Notes: generated by a model from the letters alone, not told the origin. DNA of 64,000 nt from Fragilaria crotonensis (GCA_022925895.1 JAKSYS010000218.1:21671-85670), one strand, 5' to 3'; shown: positions 43,549 through 56,089, counted from the stretch's first letter. Numbers and translations: made by a program.

Positions 43549-44942
43549 ATGAGAACTATTATATGTGTTGCTAGTGTTTCGTTGCTGCTCTGCCTGAGTC
43601 TGTTGACAATTCTGAGCGGTGGCAATGCATTTCAGATCGCTCCGGTGACGAGTGTGTCGCACACAAGAAGATCGTCATGTGCTGGACGAACCAGCAACTC
43701 GGGTCTGTACGCATCGAGTAGCAGTAGTGGTAGCAATTCCGCCAAGGTACCGCAACAGCAACAACAAGACGCACCAATCGGTCCGCCACCGATCCTGAAT
43801 GGGAAAACAGTACTTCCCATCAAAGTCCTACAAAAGGGACTCGAAGGGCATACAATCGCTGCAGTCTATGCTCTCTTATCGTCGGATTATAAAAGGGTAC
43901 AAGTGGATGGGAGCATGTTAAATACGTCGCAACAACATTGGATTTAGCAGCAGAGCTTGACGAGAACACGGTCCTTGACGGTGCAGCCCATGTCCGGGCT
44001 CTGTCCTTTGTGTTCCCACAACGTGATGCCATGGAAGATGTTGCAGCTGAATGGCGCGAGTCTGTACAAGCAGCAGGGGGAGTTATCAAGGCTCCCGTTG
44101 TGGACCCCGATGCCATGCTTCGTCAAGCACAAATGAATGCGTTGAGTGCTTTTGACGACGAGGATGATGATGACGAGGATGATGATGTTGATATGATGAT
44201 GCCTCCACCTCCATCGCTTCAGAAGGGCACCTCGACAACGGCTACTGATACAGTTATTTCTCCCTTTGCTGAGGGAGCTGCCGGAATCGAAAATCGAAAT
44301 CTTCCATTTACTTCAGAGTCAGTCAATCTGGTCCTAGATGAAGTAAGACCATACTTGATTGCCGACGGTGGCAATGTGTCAGTTGATCGTGTTGACGAAT
44401 CTAGTAGAAACGTCTACCTCAAATTGGAAGGTGCTTGTGGATCTTGTCCAAGGTAAGCGGATATCGCTGACTCTGCGCCAAAATGTGCTCTGGTGCCACA
44501 CACGTTGGCTTGCTGTTTCCTGCGCATCGTGCAATTCCTTTGCAAGCCTCATCCCATTGTCCTTCTCCTTCTCTTGTCAACATATTCTACGCAAATAATT
44601 CATCATTTTGTATTATTTGTACTCAGTTCGACCGTCACGATGCAAATGGGCATTGAACGCGTCTTGAAGGAGAACTTTCCCAATCTGGGCCAAGTGATTC
44701 AGATTGATGGTGGCGTCGAAAAGCCATCAGAGCTGACCGTGGACATGGTGATGTTGGAAATTAATCGGATTGGGCCGGCGATTTCTGCCATGGGTGGCAA
44801 CTACGAATTAGTCCGCGTTGACCCGATCGGCGAGGTGGAACTCAAATTCAAGGGCCCCAATAAGTTGCAACAGGGATTGGAGTTGGCGCTTTTGGATATT
44901 CCGCTCTGCAAGCATGTTAAATTTACAATCTTTGATGAATAA
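43549..44942 (+). CDS. NFU: Plastid-targeted NFU iron-sulfur scaffold
   Basis: NFU proteins carry 4Fe-4S clusters to client apoproteins. The ATG at 43549 starts a signal peptide ([17 protein letters not shown]) ending NAF-QIA, an ASAF-like plastid motif, then a Ser-rich transit region. An extra ~110-residue N-terminal domain ([20 protein letters not shown] ... [20 protein letters not shown]) is joined across a one-base break near 43905. An Asp/Glu linker precedes the NFU domain: [20 protein letters not shown], then CGSCPSSTVTM with the cluster-binding CXXC. A 174-bp intron (44453-44626, GTAAGC...CTCAG) splits this motif. A second NFU-like repeat without CXXC ([16 protein letters not shown]) ends the protein, as in plant plastid NFU1-3. 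The N-terminal domain is unusual. Confidence 0.85.
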
Positions 44943-45088
44943 GGATCGATTATTATATCATGTTTGAAAATGATTGTATTCTGAGTACTGGAGTATTACC
45001 GAGTGCTGGAGTGCTCTAAGCTAGTAGAGATCCCTATACTAGAGAGTGATCCTCAAAGTACTATTGACGTGTCATTCTATTCACATCC
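44943..45088. other. Short convergent intergenic region
   Basis: Holds GAGTACTGGAGTATTACCGAGTGCTGGAG-type motifs at 44981-45015 between the convergent NFU and EMC7 genes. Confidence 0.5.
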
Positions 45089-45730
45089 TTACTTTGATCG
45101 GTTCCCACCCTTGCTTTTGGCGGCATTCACAGCTGCTGCTGGTTCAGCAGCACCAGCACCAGAAAGATCTTGCCACAAATTGCTCAACATTTTGGAAGGA
45201 TCTTGTTGGGCTGCCATTTGTTTCTGCATCCGTTCCCGTTCTTCGGGTTCCAGATTTTCCATCATTTTGGGCATTAAGAACATCATACCAATGGAAACTA
45301 ACATCATGAGCATCATTGGATTCTTCAACAACATTGTTGGAGAGAATCCTTGTTTTGGCTGAAAGTATTCATACTTGGCGTGGGCCTTGAGATGGATGGG
45401 GTGTTGAATCACATTCTTTGGGGCTCCTGGGTATGCGTATTCAATACACTTGGGACTGTCCATGGCGTCTGGTAGGAGCTGCACCTTGACTTGGCTAAAG
45501 TGAAGTTGATGAGAATGGACGTCGAGCAAATGGATGCCAGGAGGAACATTGTAGAATGCAAAGCTGCCATCCAGTCTGCTGTAGGTGATTTTTTCACCAT
45601 TGTTGAGCGCAATCTTGGTGCTGTTCACGGGCATTTCATCAGGTAGACGCAAGGTGCCTTCAATTGTGCCATATTGAGCAAAGGATATTGCAACACAGAT
45701 GAACGAGAGTAAGAGCGTCAGACCGTTCAT
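45089..45730 (-). CDS. EMC7: ER membrane protein complex subunit 7 (EMC7)
   Basis: EMC inserts tail-anchored and multipass proteins into the ER membrane. 213 residues from ATG at 45730. A signal peptide (LTLLLSFICVAISFAQ) is followed by the lumenal beta-sandwich: GTIEGTLRLPDE, TKIALNNGEKITYSRLDGSF, FYNVPPGIHLLDVHSHQLHF. One transmembrane helix (NPMMLMMLVSIGMMFLMPKM, with the Asn-Pro-Met start typical of the family) and an acidic/basic cytosolic tail (EPEERERMQKQMAAQQ) follow. No intron or frameshift. It diverges from the FHA gene with GTAC palindromes between. Confidence 0.9.
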   Translation of the reverse strand: MNGLTLLLSFICVAISFAQYGTIEGTLRLPDEMPVNSTKIALNNGEKITYSRLDGSFAFYNVPPGIHLLDVHSHQLHFSQVKVQLLPDAMDSPKCIEYAYPGAPKNVIQHPIHLKAHAKYEYFQPKQGFSPTMLLKNPMMLMMLVSIGMMFLMPKMMENLEPEERERMQKQMAAQQDPSKMLSNLWQDLSGAGAAEPAAAVNAAKSKGGNRSK

Positions 45731-46305
45731 GGCTGTAGTGGTGATGTACTGGAGTGTGTTGATTGATGTATCTGAGGTCTGAGGACAGGGACGTGTTCAA
45801 TTAGAACGGGTGAATACTGAATGAATACTGAAAGTCGATTGTCAATGAAGAGAAGACTGTCATGTGTTACGAAGTTACGAAGCATAGCGGTATGGCGGTT
45901 GGCGGGCTGGCAGGTGGCAGGGTCCTTGTCGCGTCGCAAGTCGCAACGTCGCAACTTTCTACGGTAGACCAGAGACACTACCGGTAGTAGTACCGTCGGA
46001 TCATACAATGGGTATCGTTGCTGCCACCCGTGCTGCAGCGTACTATACCAGTACTGGTGAATCCAACGACCGTATGTCCTACTGTGTATCCGTACTGTAA
46101 GTCTGGGTACGTACTGGAGTACTGGAGTACTACTACCTGCCGCCTGGTACTGAATTACGATTCGGCTATCGAGATGTGATCCTAAACAGTACTGGAGTAC
46201 TCCAGTACTCCAGTACATTTCAACACATCAAAAGATCACCGACAACAGAGAGAGGAGAGCACATTGCCTCTCCCAAGTGCTCCAGTTCCATTCCATCACG
46301 CAAGC
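45731..46305. promoter_or_regulatory. Bidirectional EMC7/FHA intergenic region with GTAC palindromes
   Basis: GTAC motifs are dense from 45960 to 46215. A perfect 20-bp palindrome GTACTGGAGTACTCCAGTAC occupies 46189-46208, and a near copy lies at about 46108-46132. The stretch sits 100-200 bp upstream of the FHA start codon. Confidence 0.6.
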
Positions 46306-48401
46306 ATGACACTGCACGAGGGCGCCGATTCCGATGATCCTGATCAACTGAGAAATCATGGTGGAGTAGCCGATGAAGATGACCATGACTCTGAATTCGA
46401 AAGTGACAATGCGCCTGACGCCGATAATGACGATGACGATGGTGATGACGATGACGACGACAAGAATGGACGTGATGATGAGAATCGTTCGGATGTTGGG
46501 AATGAAGATGAGGACCTGGTTGAAGGTATTGATGATGAGGACGAGGAGGATGAGGAGGAACTCGATGAGCAAGATGTTGCGGACTCGCAGGACAAGGAGA
46601 TGCTAGGGGGTACTATTGCATTGGACGCCTTTGCTCTTTTGACTGGAGTCTTTTTTGAGGTAAGCCGACTGCTGTATTGGTCTCATCAATCTGTGTGTAC
46701 CTGTAGGGCATTCGATTATGTTCATATGAGCGCTATCGCGACAGTCAAAAAAGCTTCAACGATGTCGTCAAGACGAACGTTGTTTGGTCATGTGATTTAT
46801 GCTTGTCGTCCATATAAAAACGCTAAACCTTGATGATGCATCTCCCCACGCAACGGATCTAGGATCCCGAAGACTTCACTCAGAAACAAGTGCTGTCCAT
46901 TCCAATCACTCGCTTGCCCGCAACGTTGGGTCGTTCTCATGACACGAAGGACAAGAACTTTTTTGGATTGGGAACTCGGAAGGTGCTATCGCGTAGTCAG
47001 GCTGTCATCTTTTGGCGTGATCGTTTGGGTGGTAGAATCGTTCAAAATGGATCGTCGGATAAGCTTATCTATCAACCTCCACCAAAAGGGGGAGTGAAAG
47101 AAGTCATCCGCCCGAATCAGCATGAACTACTTCCTGAGATGGGGTACGTTTGTCAAGTCACACATGATTGACACATGAAGCGCTCGTGCGTCGCATCCTT
47201 ACTATCGGCATCTCACTTTTTTCAATCGCGACCGCCAGATTTTATGCTATAGAGTGTTTAGGTAAGAATCGCATTTTTGTCGATGGTCAACGATTGGATC
47301 AGGGAGATGTTGCCTTGTTGGAATCCGGAAGTTCCATCAAGATGAACTCCTATAGTCTATTATTCTTGCTTCCTGAAGATGCGACACAGAAAGTCATGAC
47401 TGTGCCTCTTCCCGGGCAAAAGGCAAAGAGTGCACCCAGTGCTTCTGCCGGCGGTGGAAATGCTGGAGGAAGCAAGGCCGGATCCGTCCTCGCAGAACAT
47501 CTCGACAAGGCATCCACTCAACAGTTGCTTCAGTGGTTCTTCGATGCGATTGAAAACAACCAATGGGAGCGACGTCATCAGATGATTGGTGGGGCAATTA
47601 CTTTACATGCATGTTTGGACGCGGCGAGGAGCAAGAAGATCCAGAGATTGGCAAAAGCGGAAAATGGAGTTTCTCGGTCAGAAGTTATGGATTGGATCAA
47701 GGATTCGAAACGGTACAGTGAGTGGGTAAAGCACGTAATGAACAAAATGGAGCTCAAGTCGTATCAGGCCAATGTCACAAAGTGTTTGTGGAAAGCTGGG
47801 TACAGGCGCAATGCTCCTGTGGGAAGGTTCGTTAGATGGAATTTGCCCTCTCTGGAAGAACTGGGAGTACCGGAGCCGTCAGGCGCTGATGAGGTACGTT
47901 CGGAAGTAGTTTATGATTTTCATGGACTTGATTTGCATTCTGACCTCGCTTCGATGCGACAATCTAGGATGAGGATGATGATAGCGACGAGGAACGGGAC
48001 GACACAAAAGACGAACCGCCAGAGAATGACGAAGAAGAGACGATGAAGATGATGAGGCTGGGGAGGTAGGTCACACAGTGTGCTCAAGTTTGCTTTCTTG
48101 GCGTCGATTCACGTGTTTCCCTCTTGCAATGTCTACTATGTTTTCCTAGGCTGAGGACGACGGTTCAGAAGAAGAAGATTCAAAGGGAGAGGAAAGAAAA
48201 CATGACGACGAAGTGGAAGAAGAGGACAGCCATGATGAAAGTTCAGACGTTGGCATTGAATCTAGTTTGCAGAAAGACAGCGGCTTTGAAGAAGACGAAG
48301 CATCCGGAACTCATGATCAGGAAATTGATCGATTGCACGACGACAAAGGATCCCACGTTGCCGCAAAACGTATGCGTATGAGCGAAGCCGAGGACGAATG
48401 A
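46306..48401 (+). CDS. FHA-domain nuclear protein with acidic termini
   Basis: ATG at 46306. Five exons: 46306-46659, 46863-47143, 47239-47893, 47968-48065, 48150-48401 (introns 203, 95, 74 and 84 bp, all GT...AG). The first exon is a long Asp/Glu tract. FHA follows: PITRLPATLGRS (the Gly-Arg-Ser of the phosphothreonine site), VLSRSQAVIFW (Ser-Arg-x-Gln, normally Ser-x-x-His), and CLGKNRIFVDGQRLDQGDVA with the conserved Asn in KN. A helical region comes next (QQLLQWFFDAIENNQWERRH; GYRRNAPVGRFVRWNLPSLE). The C-terminus is acidic and ends near an SV40-like AAKRMRMSE. One base in exon 4 seems missing, because the acidic frame of exon 5 is out of phase. A chromatin or transcription role is plausible but unproved. 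Confidence 0.75.
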
Positions 48402-49018
48402 TTTCGCGGCATTGCTGGATGGCCCGAGAATGGTGAAGAAGTAGGAAAGCAATGGCTCCTTTCGGGGTTGCAAGGATAGTGGTTATATTTTTGATTTACT
48501 TGTACGACCAACGCTTGTGGTTAATGTCGAAGAAGACGGCTCGAGTGATCCCGTCGACAACAACCTCAGTGAGACGCAGAAAACGCCAACGCAACTCGAC
48601 GCTATTTTCCAGCAATTGACCGAGGAGACAGATTTGCGGCATGGATCGTGAAAAGAGTGTGCTCGTTGTTCGATTCGATGCCACCATCAAACCAACCATA
48701 TTGGAACATCATCCGAAAGGCATGTGATACCCGATCACTACATGGCGCGGCAGATTTGTGATCGCCAGACTACATGAAACAGACATCAATTGACACCATT
48801 GAAAGTACACACACATACTTACAACGGTCAGCAATGTTGCGCTTGGCTCGACTCTGTTCGGAGGTACTCAGGAGCATACGGGGCTGTTAGATTCAAACGC
48901 GAATAGGAGAAAGTTAAATTGCATTACATGAATATTCCCATTGGTTAGATTGTCACGCTCGCCGGAAAACGAAAGTTGTGAGGTCATTTAAACACACAGC
49001 AAGGCCAAATATACCTTT
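48402..49018. other. Convergent intergenic region
   Basis: Separates the FHA and KH genes, both ending here. No gene or repeat is seen. Confidence 0.5.
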
Positions 49019-51254
49019 TCAACCCTTCGTCATCCAGGCGGGAAGGTTTGAAACTCCACGGCGACCCGAGTCTCTCACATTCACCGGCATAGCCACCGGC
49101 GCAGACACCTGACTGGCGGTCGCCGGTGCTGACACATAACTGGCGGCCGCTGGCGCTGGAGCCTGTTGAACAGGATCCTCGTAAGCTGGAGCTGGTGCCG
49201 GAGCAGGTGTAATACCATTCGGATTAACACCGTATGGATTTGGAGTTCCGAGCGGAGGACTCCAAGCTCCGTAATAAGCTCTAGCCGCCTCTTCGCCGTA
49301 GTAGTAGGCATAGCGAAAGAATTCCTCATGGTATGTATCCAGCGTTGTCTGAGCTTGAGCTGGCGCCGGAGCCGCAACTGGAGCTGCATGGGAAACAACT
49401 TGAGCATCGACTACCCCGTGATTGCTCTGAGCAGTTGCATCTGCCTGCGCTGCATAGTATGCTGCCCACTCCTTTGAATAATCTTGACTTCCAACCTGAG
49501 ACTGTTGATCACCATACCCTTGTTGCTGCACAGCGCCATAAGCACCACCACCGCCAACGTCATACCCGCCCATCCCTTGTCCGTATTGCTGCCCCGCTCC
49601 AGCATATCCATGGCCGTACTGATCATGAGCTTGGGGTCCCGTCCCAGACATTACCGATTGGGATGACTGTTCCAGCACAATACGCTCAATCATTTGCTTG
49701 ACGCGTTCACATCCATCGGCAGGCCCAGTCACGGTTGCAATACGAGTGAGCATGCCTGGGGTCGAAAAGGATGGAATCTGGATCTTGGTACCCGACTGGT
49801 TCTGCATCTCCCGAATAACACATCCAGCACGACCGATGCACATTCCAACATCTGAAAAAATCAGCGTTAGCTACAAAATAGGTATGCTGCATGCGCCTTT
49901 GCACCAGCCAAACTCACCTTTGTCAGGAATTTCCACCTGGATTGTAATATGTGGAGCCTGATTTCGCTTTGAACCCAAGATATCTTCGATCATCTGCTTG
50001 GCCAATCTAGCTCCTTCTACGTGTGGATGAGTGATAGCCACAGTTCGAATGTTCGGGTTGCCAACATCACCGCTTTGAGGGATTTGAATGTTGGCACCAC
50101 TACGATCCTGAATACCCTTGATCGTAGATCCAGCCTTGCCAATGATAAGTCCCACATCGGTATCTGGGACAGCCACAGTGACAACAACGTGACCAGCCTG
50201 AACTGCTTCTTGAAGCCTAGACTCTTGGGAGTTATTTTCAGAGGGCAAGTCTCTAGAGGTGGTCTGCGTTCGCTCGTTTACCATGCTTTGAATAATTGAT
50301 CGACACTGATCAATTGCCTCCTTGGTGGCAGCTTGAAGGGTAATGACACGCTGCGTCTGACCTGGTTGCATCTCATTTTCTTTTTGAATCTGAACCTTGC
50401 ACCCGGTTCTCGCTTGCATAGACGCAATGGATTCACCTCCTCTCCCAATAATGAAACCGACAATTCCATTCGGGACACCAATTTGTTCCTCCAAGAGAGT
50501 ACCTCCGACCGCCATGCCGGCATTGTGAATGAGACTGGCCACGGGTGCTGGCTTGTACCCATCCACTACTGCACTAGCACCATTAACAGCAGTAGGAGCC
50601 GAAACCGTGGACGAAGGCGCATCGTCCACCATGGTCTCGGCCTGGTCTGCTTTAGCAACGAAGAGAGCCTCAACTAGCTGTTCGGCATTCTCACAGGCTT
50701 CCATTGTCGGTCCCTCAATCAGAATGTGGAGTGGCTGTAACGCATCGAGTCAGATCACGATTCACAACAATACCGCCAACTCATGACGTCGTAATTGAAC
50801 ATACCTGCTCCGGGATTCCTGGTAGCGCGGGTGTTTGGGAACTGCCCCTACCTTCCAAACTCAACGATATTTCACCAGCTGAAACCTGTCGAGCAATGGA
50901 GAGTCCGTGCAACTCCCAATAGAGTCGATAATGACTAGCAGGCTTGTTGGAAGTACTGATCCACAAGCGCTTTTGTGCTTCATGCTTGGCACGTTTCTCC
51001 CCATCAGCAGTACTGCCGGTAGTAGTCGTACCATCACTTTCATTCTCGGGGGCAACACCCCATCGTTTGCGCTTGGCACCTCCAGTGCCACTACTCGCAG
51101 CAGCCGCCGATGAATCTAGGCCCGCCAGTGCAGCTTGCGCTGCTTTCGCAATATCATGAGTATTCAGGGAAGTAGGTATCGGATCACCAACTACTCCTCC
51201 ACTTAATTTGGCGGCAATAGCCTTGGCTTTCGCGACGGCGTCTTCGGCTGACAT
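49019..51254 (-). CDS. Multi-KH-domain RNA-binding protein (FUBP/KSRP-like)
   Basis: Three exons (51254-50805, 50736-49918, 49852-49019) with introns of 68 and 65 bp, all in frame with no break. The N-terminus is AVAKAKAIAAKL..., then KRKRWGV and an unusual first KH-like region (RLYWELHGLSIARQVSAGE ... LHILIEGPTMEACENAEQL). Three canonical KH domains follow with the GXXG loop: GFIIGRGGESIASMQ, GLIIGKAGSTIKGIQ and GMCIGRAGCVIREMQ. The tail is Gly/Gln/Tyr-rich, then Ala/Pro-rich (PAPAQAQ, APAPAPAYEDP), with YYAAQA repeats like the FUBP C-terminal Tyr motifs. Such proteins bind single-stranded nucleic acid in splicing, mRNA decay or transcription. Confidence 0.9.
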
Positions 51255-53829
51255 GGCAAAATGAAAACGAAAAGCGTGAATGCCCTTGGCGCAGTTTCAT
51301 TACACAATGTACGGAAGACTCTGCACCATGTTGTTCGTGTAGTACGAGTACTAACAACTAACACCTAGCTAGTAGTACTCCATGGAACTCCATACACAGT
51401 ACTTAGCACAATACTGCTTTGTGGGCATGTAGTTCATAATTCATAAGAACGGTACAAGTAGTCTACTAGTATTCGCCTGTGTAGGCCTCTACTAGAGCTA
51501 CCGAAGGTAGAATGAACGTACGTCTACATACATGCACCGTCAGACATGAAGTGCATCATGCTCGATCTCATCTCCAATCTACAAGCACTCCAGTACAAGT
51601 ACTTGTACCAGGGTACCAAGTATGCATAGGTACGTGGAGTACGAGGGCGGCCGCCAAAGATGGTAAGTATGTAGTAACAGTGAAATCTATCGATCTCTCT
51701 GCCCTGCTTACAGCTGGATGCACGAACCTGATACGTGGCTGAGGTAGAATTGTACGTGCATAGTACGCTATTTATTTAGTGCGCCTACTTTGGAAATTGA
51801 TGTACACGCAGCATCACTTGCTTTGCAATCGATTGACCATGACAGCCCACAGCTTTACCAATTCTTGTTATTCTGTGGAGCAGCTACTGAATACCTCTCC
51901 TCCATTCAGATGATGATGAGCGAAAACACGCTGAAGCTCCGCGGAAAACGCATGCGTCATCAAATTGTGGGAAGCAGCTTTAATGCACTATTTCAAGATG
52001 CACGACTTCATCACATATGGTGGCAAACCGACACCTTGGTAGATGAAATCAACACAAGATACCAACTTGCAGATGACATGAAGATAGAGAAGGCAGAACT
52101 TGCTTCCAGATACTTGCACATGTAGTACCCTTCAGACTCAGACTGCAACTTGGTGACTTGTTTGGACTCAGGTTCCAACTCTGGGTAGTATGCCAGATAC
52201 TTGTATTTGTACCCTTGGGAGTCAGACTCCAAGTCGGCAACTCTTTTGGATTTGGAGTCTGCATCAGAATGTGGGTTTTTGTTATTGTCTCATAATAGTA
52301 TGTTAAGCTATTGCAGCATAGTAGAAGGAGAGAGAAGAGCTTGCAAGAACAGTACAAAAACGGTGGTTAAAAGACACCTTCATCAGCTCAGTTCCAAAGT
52401 ACATTGAATGCATGCATCTGCTAAGATATTCACATCATCTCACATCTGATTGACTTACTACTCTGGTTTGTTGTATGTTGAAGGCAGCAAAGGAACACTA
52501 TAGTTGGCAGACCCACCGTGGTGGAACTGCTGCGCGCTGGTTCAACATTTTTGTTTCCCCTTTCAAGCTACTACCAGCCAGCCAAAACAGCAGGGGAAGC
52601 AAGCACACAGGTGGAAAAATGGAACATGTTGCTGACTTTGACAGGGCTGCTTCTTCTTGAGCAGGAAGTAGCAATGAATGCTGGCAACAATCATGACAGC
52701 AAGTAACATGAAAGGAAGTAATAGTGACACCAATGTATGGGAGTTGGACAGCAACAAAGTTGTTTTCCTTAAAAGCCTGGTACCAGAAATCATTACCTGA
52801 TGACAAGAAACGATGTTTTGTCATTCAGCAGTATAAGAAACAACATTTAATCCAGCAAGATACCATTAATGAGCCGGTTGCTGATGAGTACGTTCCGGTT
52901 GAATTCAAAAATGAAATTCATTCGGAATGGGAACATGTTCGCGGGCTGATGATGATCCTGAATTGAATCCAACCATGCCAATGGCAGTGACAATGTCAGG
53001 CAATCATGAAACAGCCTTCAATGATATGATCAGGACATTTAGTGTGGATGGAGTAGGTTGACAGGCAGCCTGCACATGGGACGATGAATGTGACAATTCA
53101 AAATCTACTATTATTGGGTATGCAGTATACAGTCAGGATTGGCCTGTGGCAAGAGCATCATCATGGAATTGGTGGCAGGAAAGCCACTGGATTAAATTCT
53201 TACAGTGGGCGAGGTTGCTCGAAGAATCGGTTCAGCCGATGCAAGGTAGTAGTGTGGGACTTGGTAGCAAGATTGATTTGGATACAGGATACTGCAGAGA
53301 CCTCCACAGGCAAGATTGATGCTGTCTATGGCCATCAGACTTCTGTGACCAATATCATCAATGGACTAAAGTGGGATAAGAAGGATGGGTCTCGCAATCC
53401 CAACTTCAGAATCAACTTTGCCGTGAGTTTTCTATGGTACTTGCAGTACTGCTGGTACGGAAGGAGATAAAATATTAGTATACGCATCGTGCTGTCGTAC
53501 TCCGAGTGCTCCGTTTTTTAGCACGGCGACAGCATCGAGTTTTTCGTACTTGGTGTATGTATGCATTGTATGTACCAAGCCCTCCGTCGTCTTGCTTTTT
53601 ATTTGGCTTCATGAATTTGGGGTACTGTACCTGCTGGTACCAGGTAGTACTGCCGTACATCCGCGTAGTGCTCCGTCCTCCCCTACTGGTACAAGGCACA
53701 GTACGAGTCAACACGACGCATTTACCGTATGCTGGAAAGTTTATCAATCGGTGTGGTGCTTGCTACTGCTGCAAACAGATGATTGGCGTACAGTAACACA
53801 CTCTTCGGATCCGTTCGAGCTGTGCAACC
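51255..53829. other. 2.6-kb stretch without a recognised gene, GTAC islands at both ends
   Basis: GTAC islands occur at 51330-51625 and 53445-53700. Between, plus-strand frames at 51790-52125, 52475-52660, 52724-52966 and 53084-53470 encode polar protein-like segments with no domain I can name. They could be exons or a decayed, frameshifted gene or transposon. Repeated Asp/Ser-type phrases (AGACTCC, GGACTCAGG) lie at 52130-52270. I see no RNA gene. Confidence 0.4.
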
Positions 53830-56089
53830 ATGTCGTCTTCTTCATCAGTTGCTTCCATGGCATGGGATCCAAAGGCTCCATCATCATTGCTTGTGCCCTT
53901 CGTTTCTGACGGGAAGCTTGAATTCACAAATTTTTACGCCAACGACGGGATTGGCGCCCATCCCGTCGAAACCTCGGCTCTGCTGAAAATTCTGACCAGT
54001 TCTCCAGTCCAGAAGAATTACCGTCGCGTCTTGCATTCATGTATTGATGAGATGATGGAAGTTGAGGATCCTCTGAATGCTGCATCTTTGGAACTTTTGA
54101 AATTGCTGTACGCCGTGACACATCTGACTGAAACCCACGTCCTTCAAACACCGACGATGGCCGATACCATCCCTTACCTTCGACTTCATCACATGGATAC
54201 GTTGGATATTAACGATATTTTAGAAAATACTCGCCACCCAGAAGAGCAACATGCCTATTGGACCATGTTACGAAAGCTCGTCGTTCGAGGCTGTCTCGAG
54301 GATGCATGGAGCATGCTCACGTACCACTCCGCTTGTCAGCGTGCCTTTGCAGCAGTCGACGGTTCGCGGGACCTTCTACCAATCGATGCGTATCATGCAC
54401 AACAGCTTGAATACGATCGCCAAGGATTCTTGGCGCTGCGAGCCATCCTCGAGTCTGCACCACTTCCTGGTGGCAGGACGGATCTCTACGATGCCGGGGA
54501 CGACCAAATCGAGGCTGAAGAAGACAATGACATTCCTCTCATGATTGGTGTTCGTCCACTCGATTATAAGCTATGGAAAACCAATCCTCATGCCGCCTTG
54601 GCCTCCTGGCGTACGTGGCGATCGCAAATTGAAACTGTTACTGCCTTTCTCCGACGCGAGCCAAGGTTGCTCCCCATTATGCAAATTCTGTTGGGTGACT
54701 TTTCCGTCCAAGTCTTTGACGATTGGTCTGAGTCACTTTGTGCCGAACTCTTGTACATACGACCTCATTTGCGAGCGGAAGATTTACCGATTCGTATGGC
54801 GCGTACCATGGAGAGCTTTGGGGAACCTCCATCCGTGATTCTTGCCATCCTACAAGGTGATTACGGTGCGATTGTGGAGAGTCTCTACACCAAGTTGGGT
54901 GGAGGCAGTGGCGCTGCGTTGCCAGCAACCATGGTGAGTTTCTTTTGGAAGTGTTGTCATGCCGCGATCGAGAACCTGATAATCTCACTTGTTTTCCTAT
55001 AACAGACAGCACTCATTTGCAATCTCCTGGTGGACGCCAAACGTTTGCCCGACAAATTCGACCACGTACAGACCAATCTATTGTTAGAGGCCGCAGATGC
55101 CATTCTTTCCTCCCACACAAATACCGACATTGGTATGCGTCTTACAGCACTATTGTTGATTCCGCATTGTTCCTCCATGCGTGACCTTCGCATTACAGCG
55201 ACCTTGGCAGAAGCTCTGGAGCGTCATTGCCCTCATACGGATTCCGAAGCCCATCTCTTGTTGGATTTGGTCACACCGTTGGTCACAAAGAAAAAGTCGG
55301 TTCGCATCCTAGATGGTTGTGTGAGTATGATTGTAGGACGCTACCGCCACCTCATATCTTCCGCCAAAAAATCGGGCTCGGCCACGGTTGAATCGAAAAT
55401 GGCCATGGATTGGCTAATCGTTGGTAATGAACTGGAAGCTGCGCTGGTTGGCCAAGGCGTTTGCTACCGTTTGATCGTCACTTGCTGCCAGGAAACGAGT
55501 TTCGCCCTCCTACGACAGTTGCTTGGAAAAGAAGTGGGCGACGATCACTTCAGAATTCTGGCTGCCCGAGGATTTACGGATGCCTTGCATGATAAATTGG
55601 AGGACGTTCCTGCCGTTTGGCTTTTGGACAGCATGACCGTCATTGCTGTCGCTGTGATGGAAAAGCAACAAGATCGATCCTCCATTGGGGCAACGAACAT
55701 TGCGAAATGCCTGCGTGGCTTGGCCATGCCTTCCATGCATTGGGATTTACTCACGCTGGCAAAAAAGATTATCGATGTTGATTTTGAGCGGGACGGGGTG
55801 AGTGATAAGGGAGCCTTTGAATCTTCTTTCAGTTCAAGATATACACGCCTTGATGGAATCCTTTGTTCTATTGACGACGTTGAACGATGAGCCTTTGGAC
55901 GGCGAAGCTGAGATGAAACTGACCTTGGCGAATGGTTTAATGCTCGCATTCATCCGAGACAACGCTCAGCTGAAGGAGCCGGTTCCACAACCACGGACGG
56001 ACGTTAGCACGTTGCGTTCAACGCTTATCGAGACCTACAGCGTCGCCGATCAGGAGCTGTTGGTGTCGAGCATGCTAGATTTGTATTAG
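53830..56089 (+). CDS. NUP85: Nucleoporin Nup85 (Y-complex)
   Basis: Nup85 is an all-helical member of the Nup84/107 Y-complex scaffolding the nuclear pore. ATG at 53830. Helical signature segments include HPEEQHAYWTMLRKLVVRGC, LASWRTWRSQIETV, LLPIMQILLGD, WSESLCAELLYIRPHLR and PPSVILAILQGDYGAIVESL. An intron of 72 bp (54934-55005, GTGAGT...ATAACAG) joins ATM-TALICNLLVDA. The frame continues with FALLRQLLGKEVGDDH and TLAKKIIDVDF. Near 55798 one base seems missing in a G-run, after which PLNLLSVQDIHALMESFVLL continues to the stop at 56089; a 35-bp GT...AG intron is the less likely alternative. Total about 725 residues, within the family range. Confidence 0.8.

Noticed and set aside
46356-46595. 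Ser-rich minus-strand frame opposite the FHA gene
   Set aside because: It is the complement of an Asp/Glu-rich coding tract, a common artefact of low-complexity codons.
55798-55832. 35-bp intron in Nup85
   Set aside because: Much shorter than all other introns here (65 bp or more) and it does not restore phase without an extra G. A one-base deletion gives PLNLLSVQDIHALMES in continuous reading.
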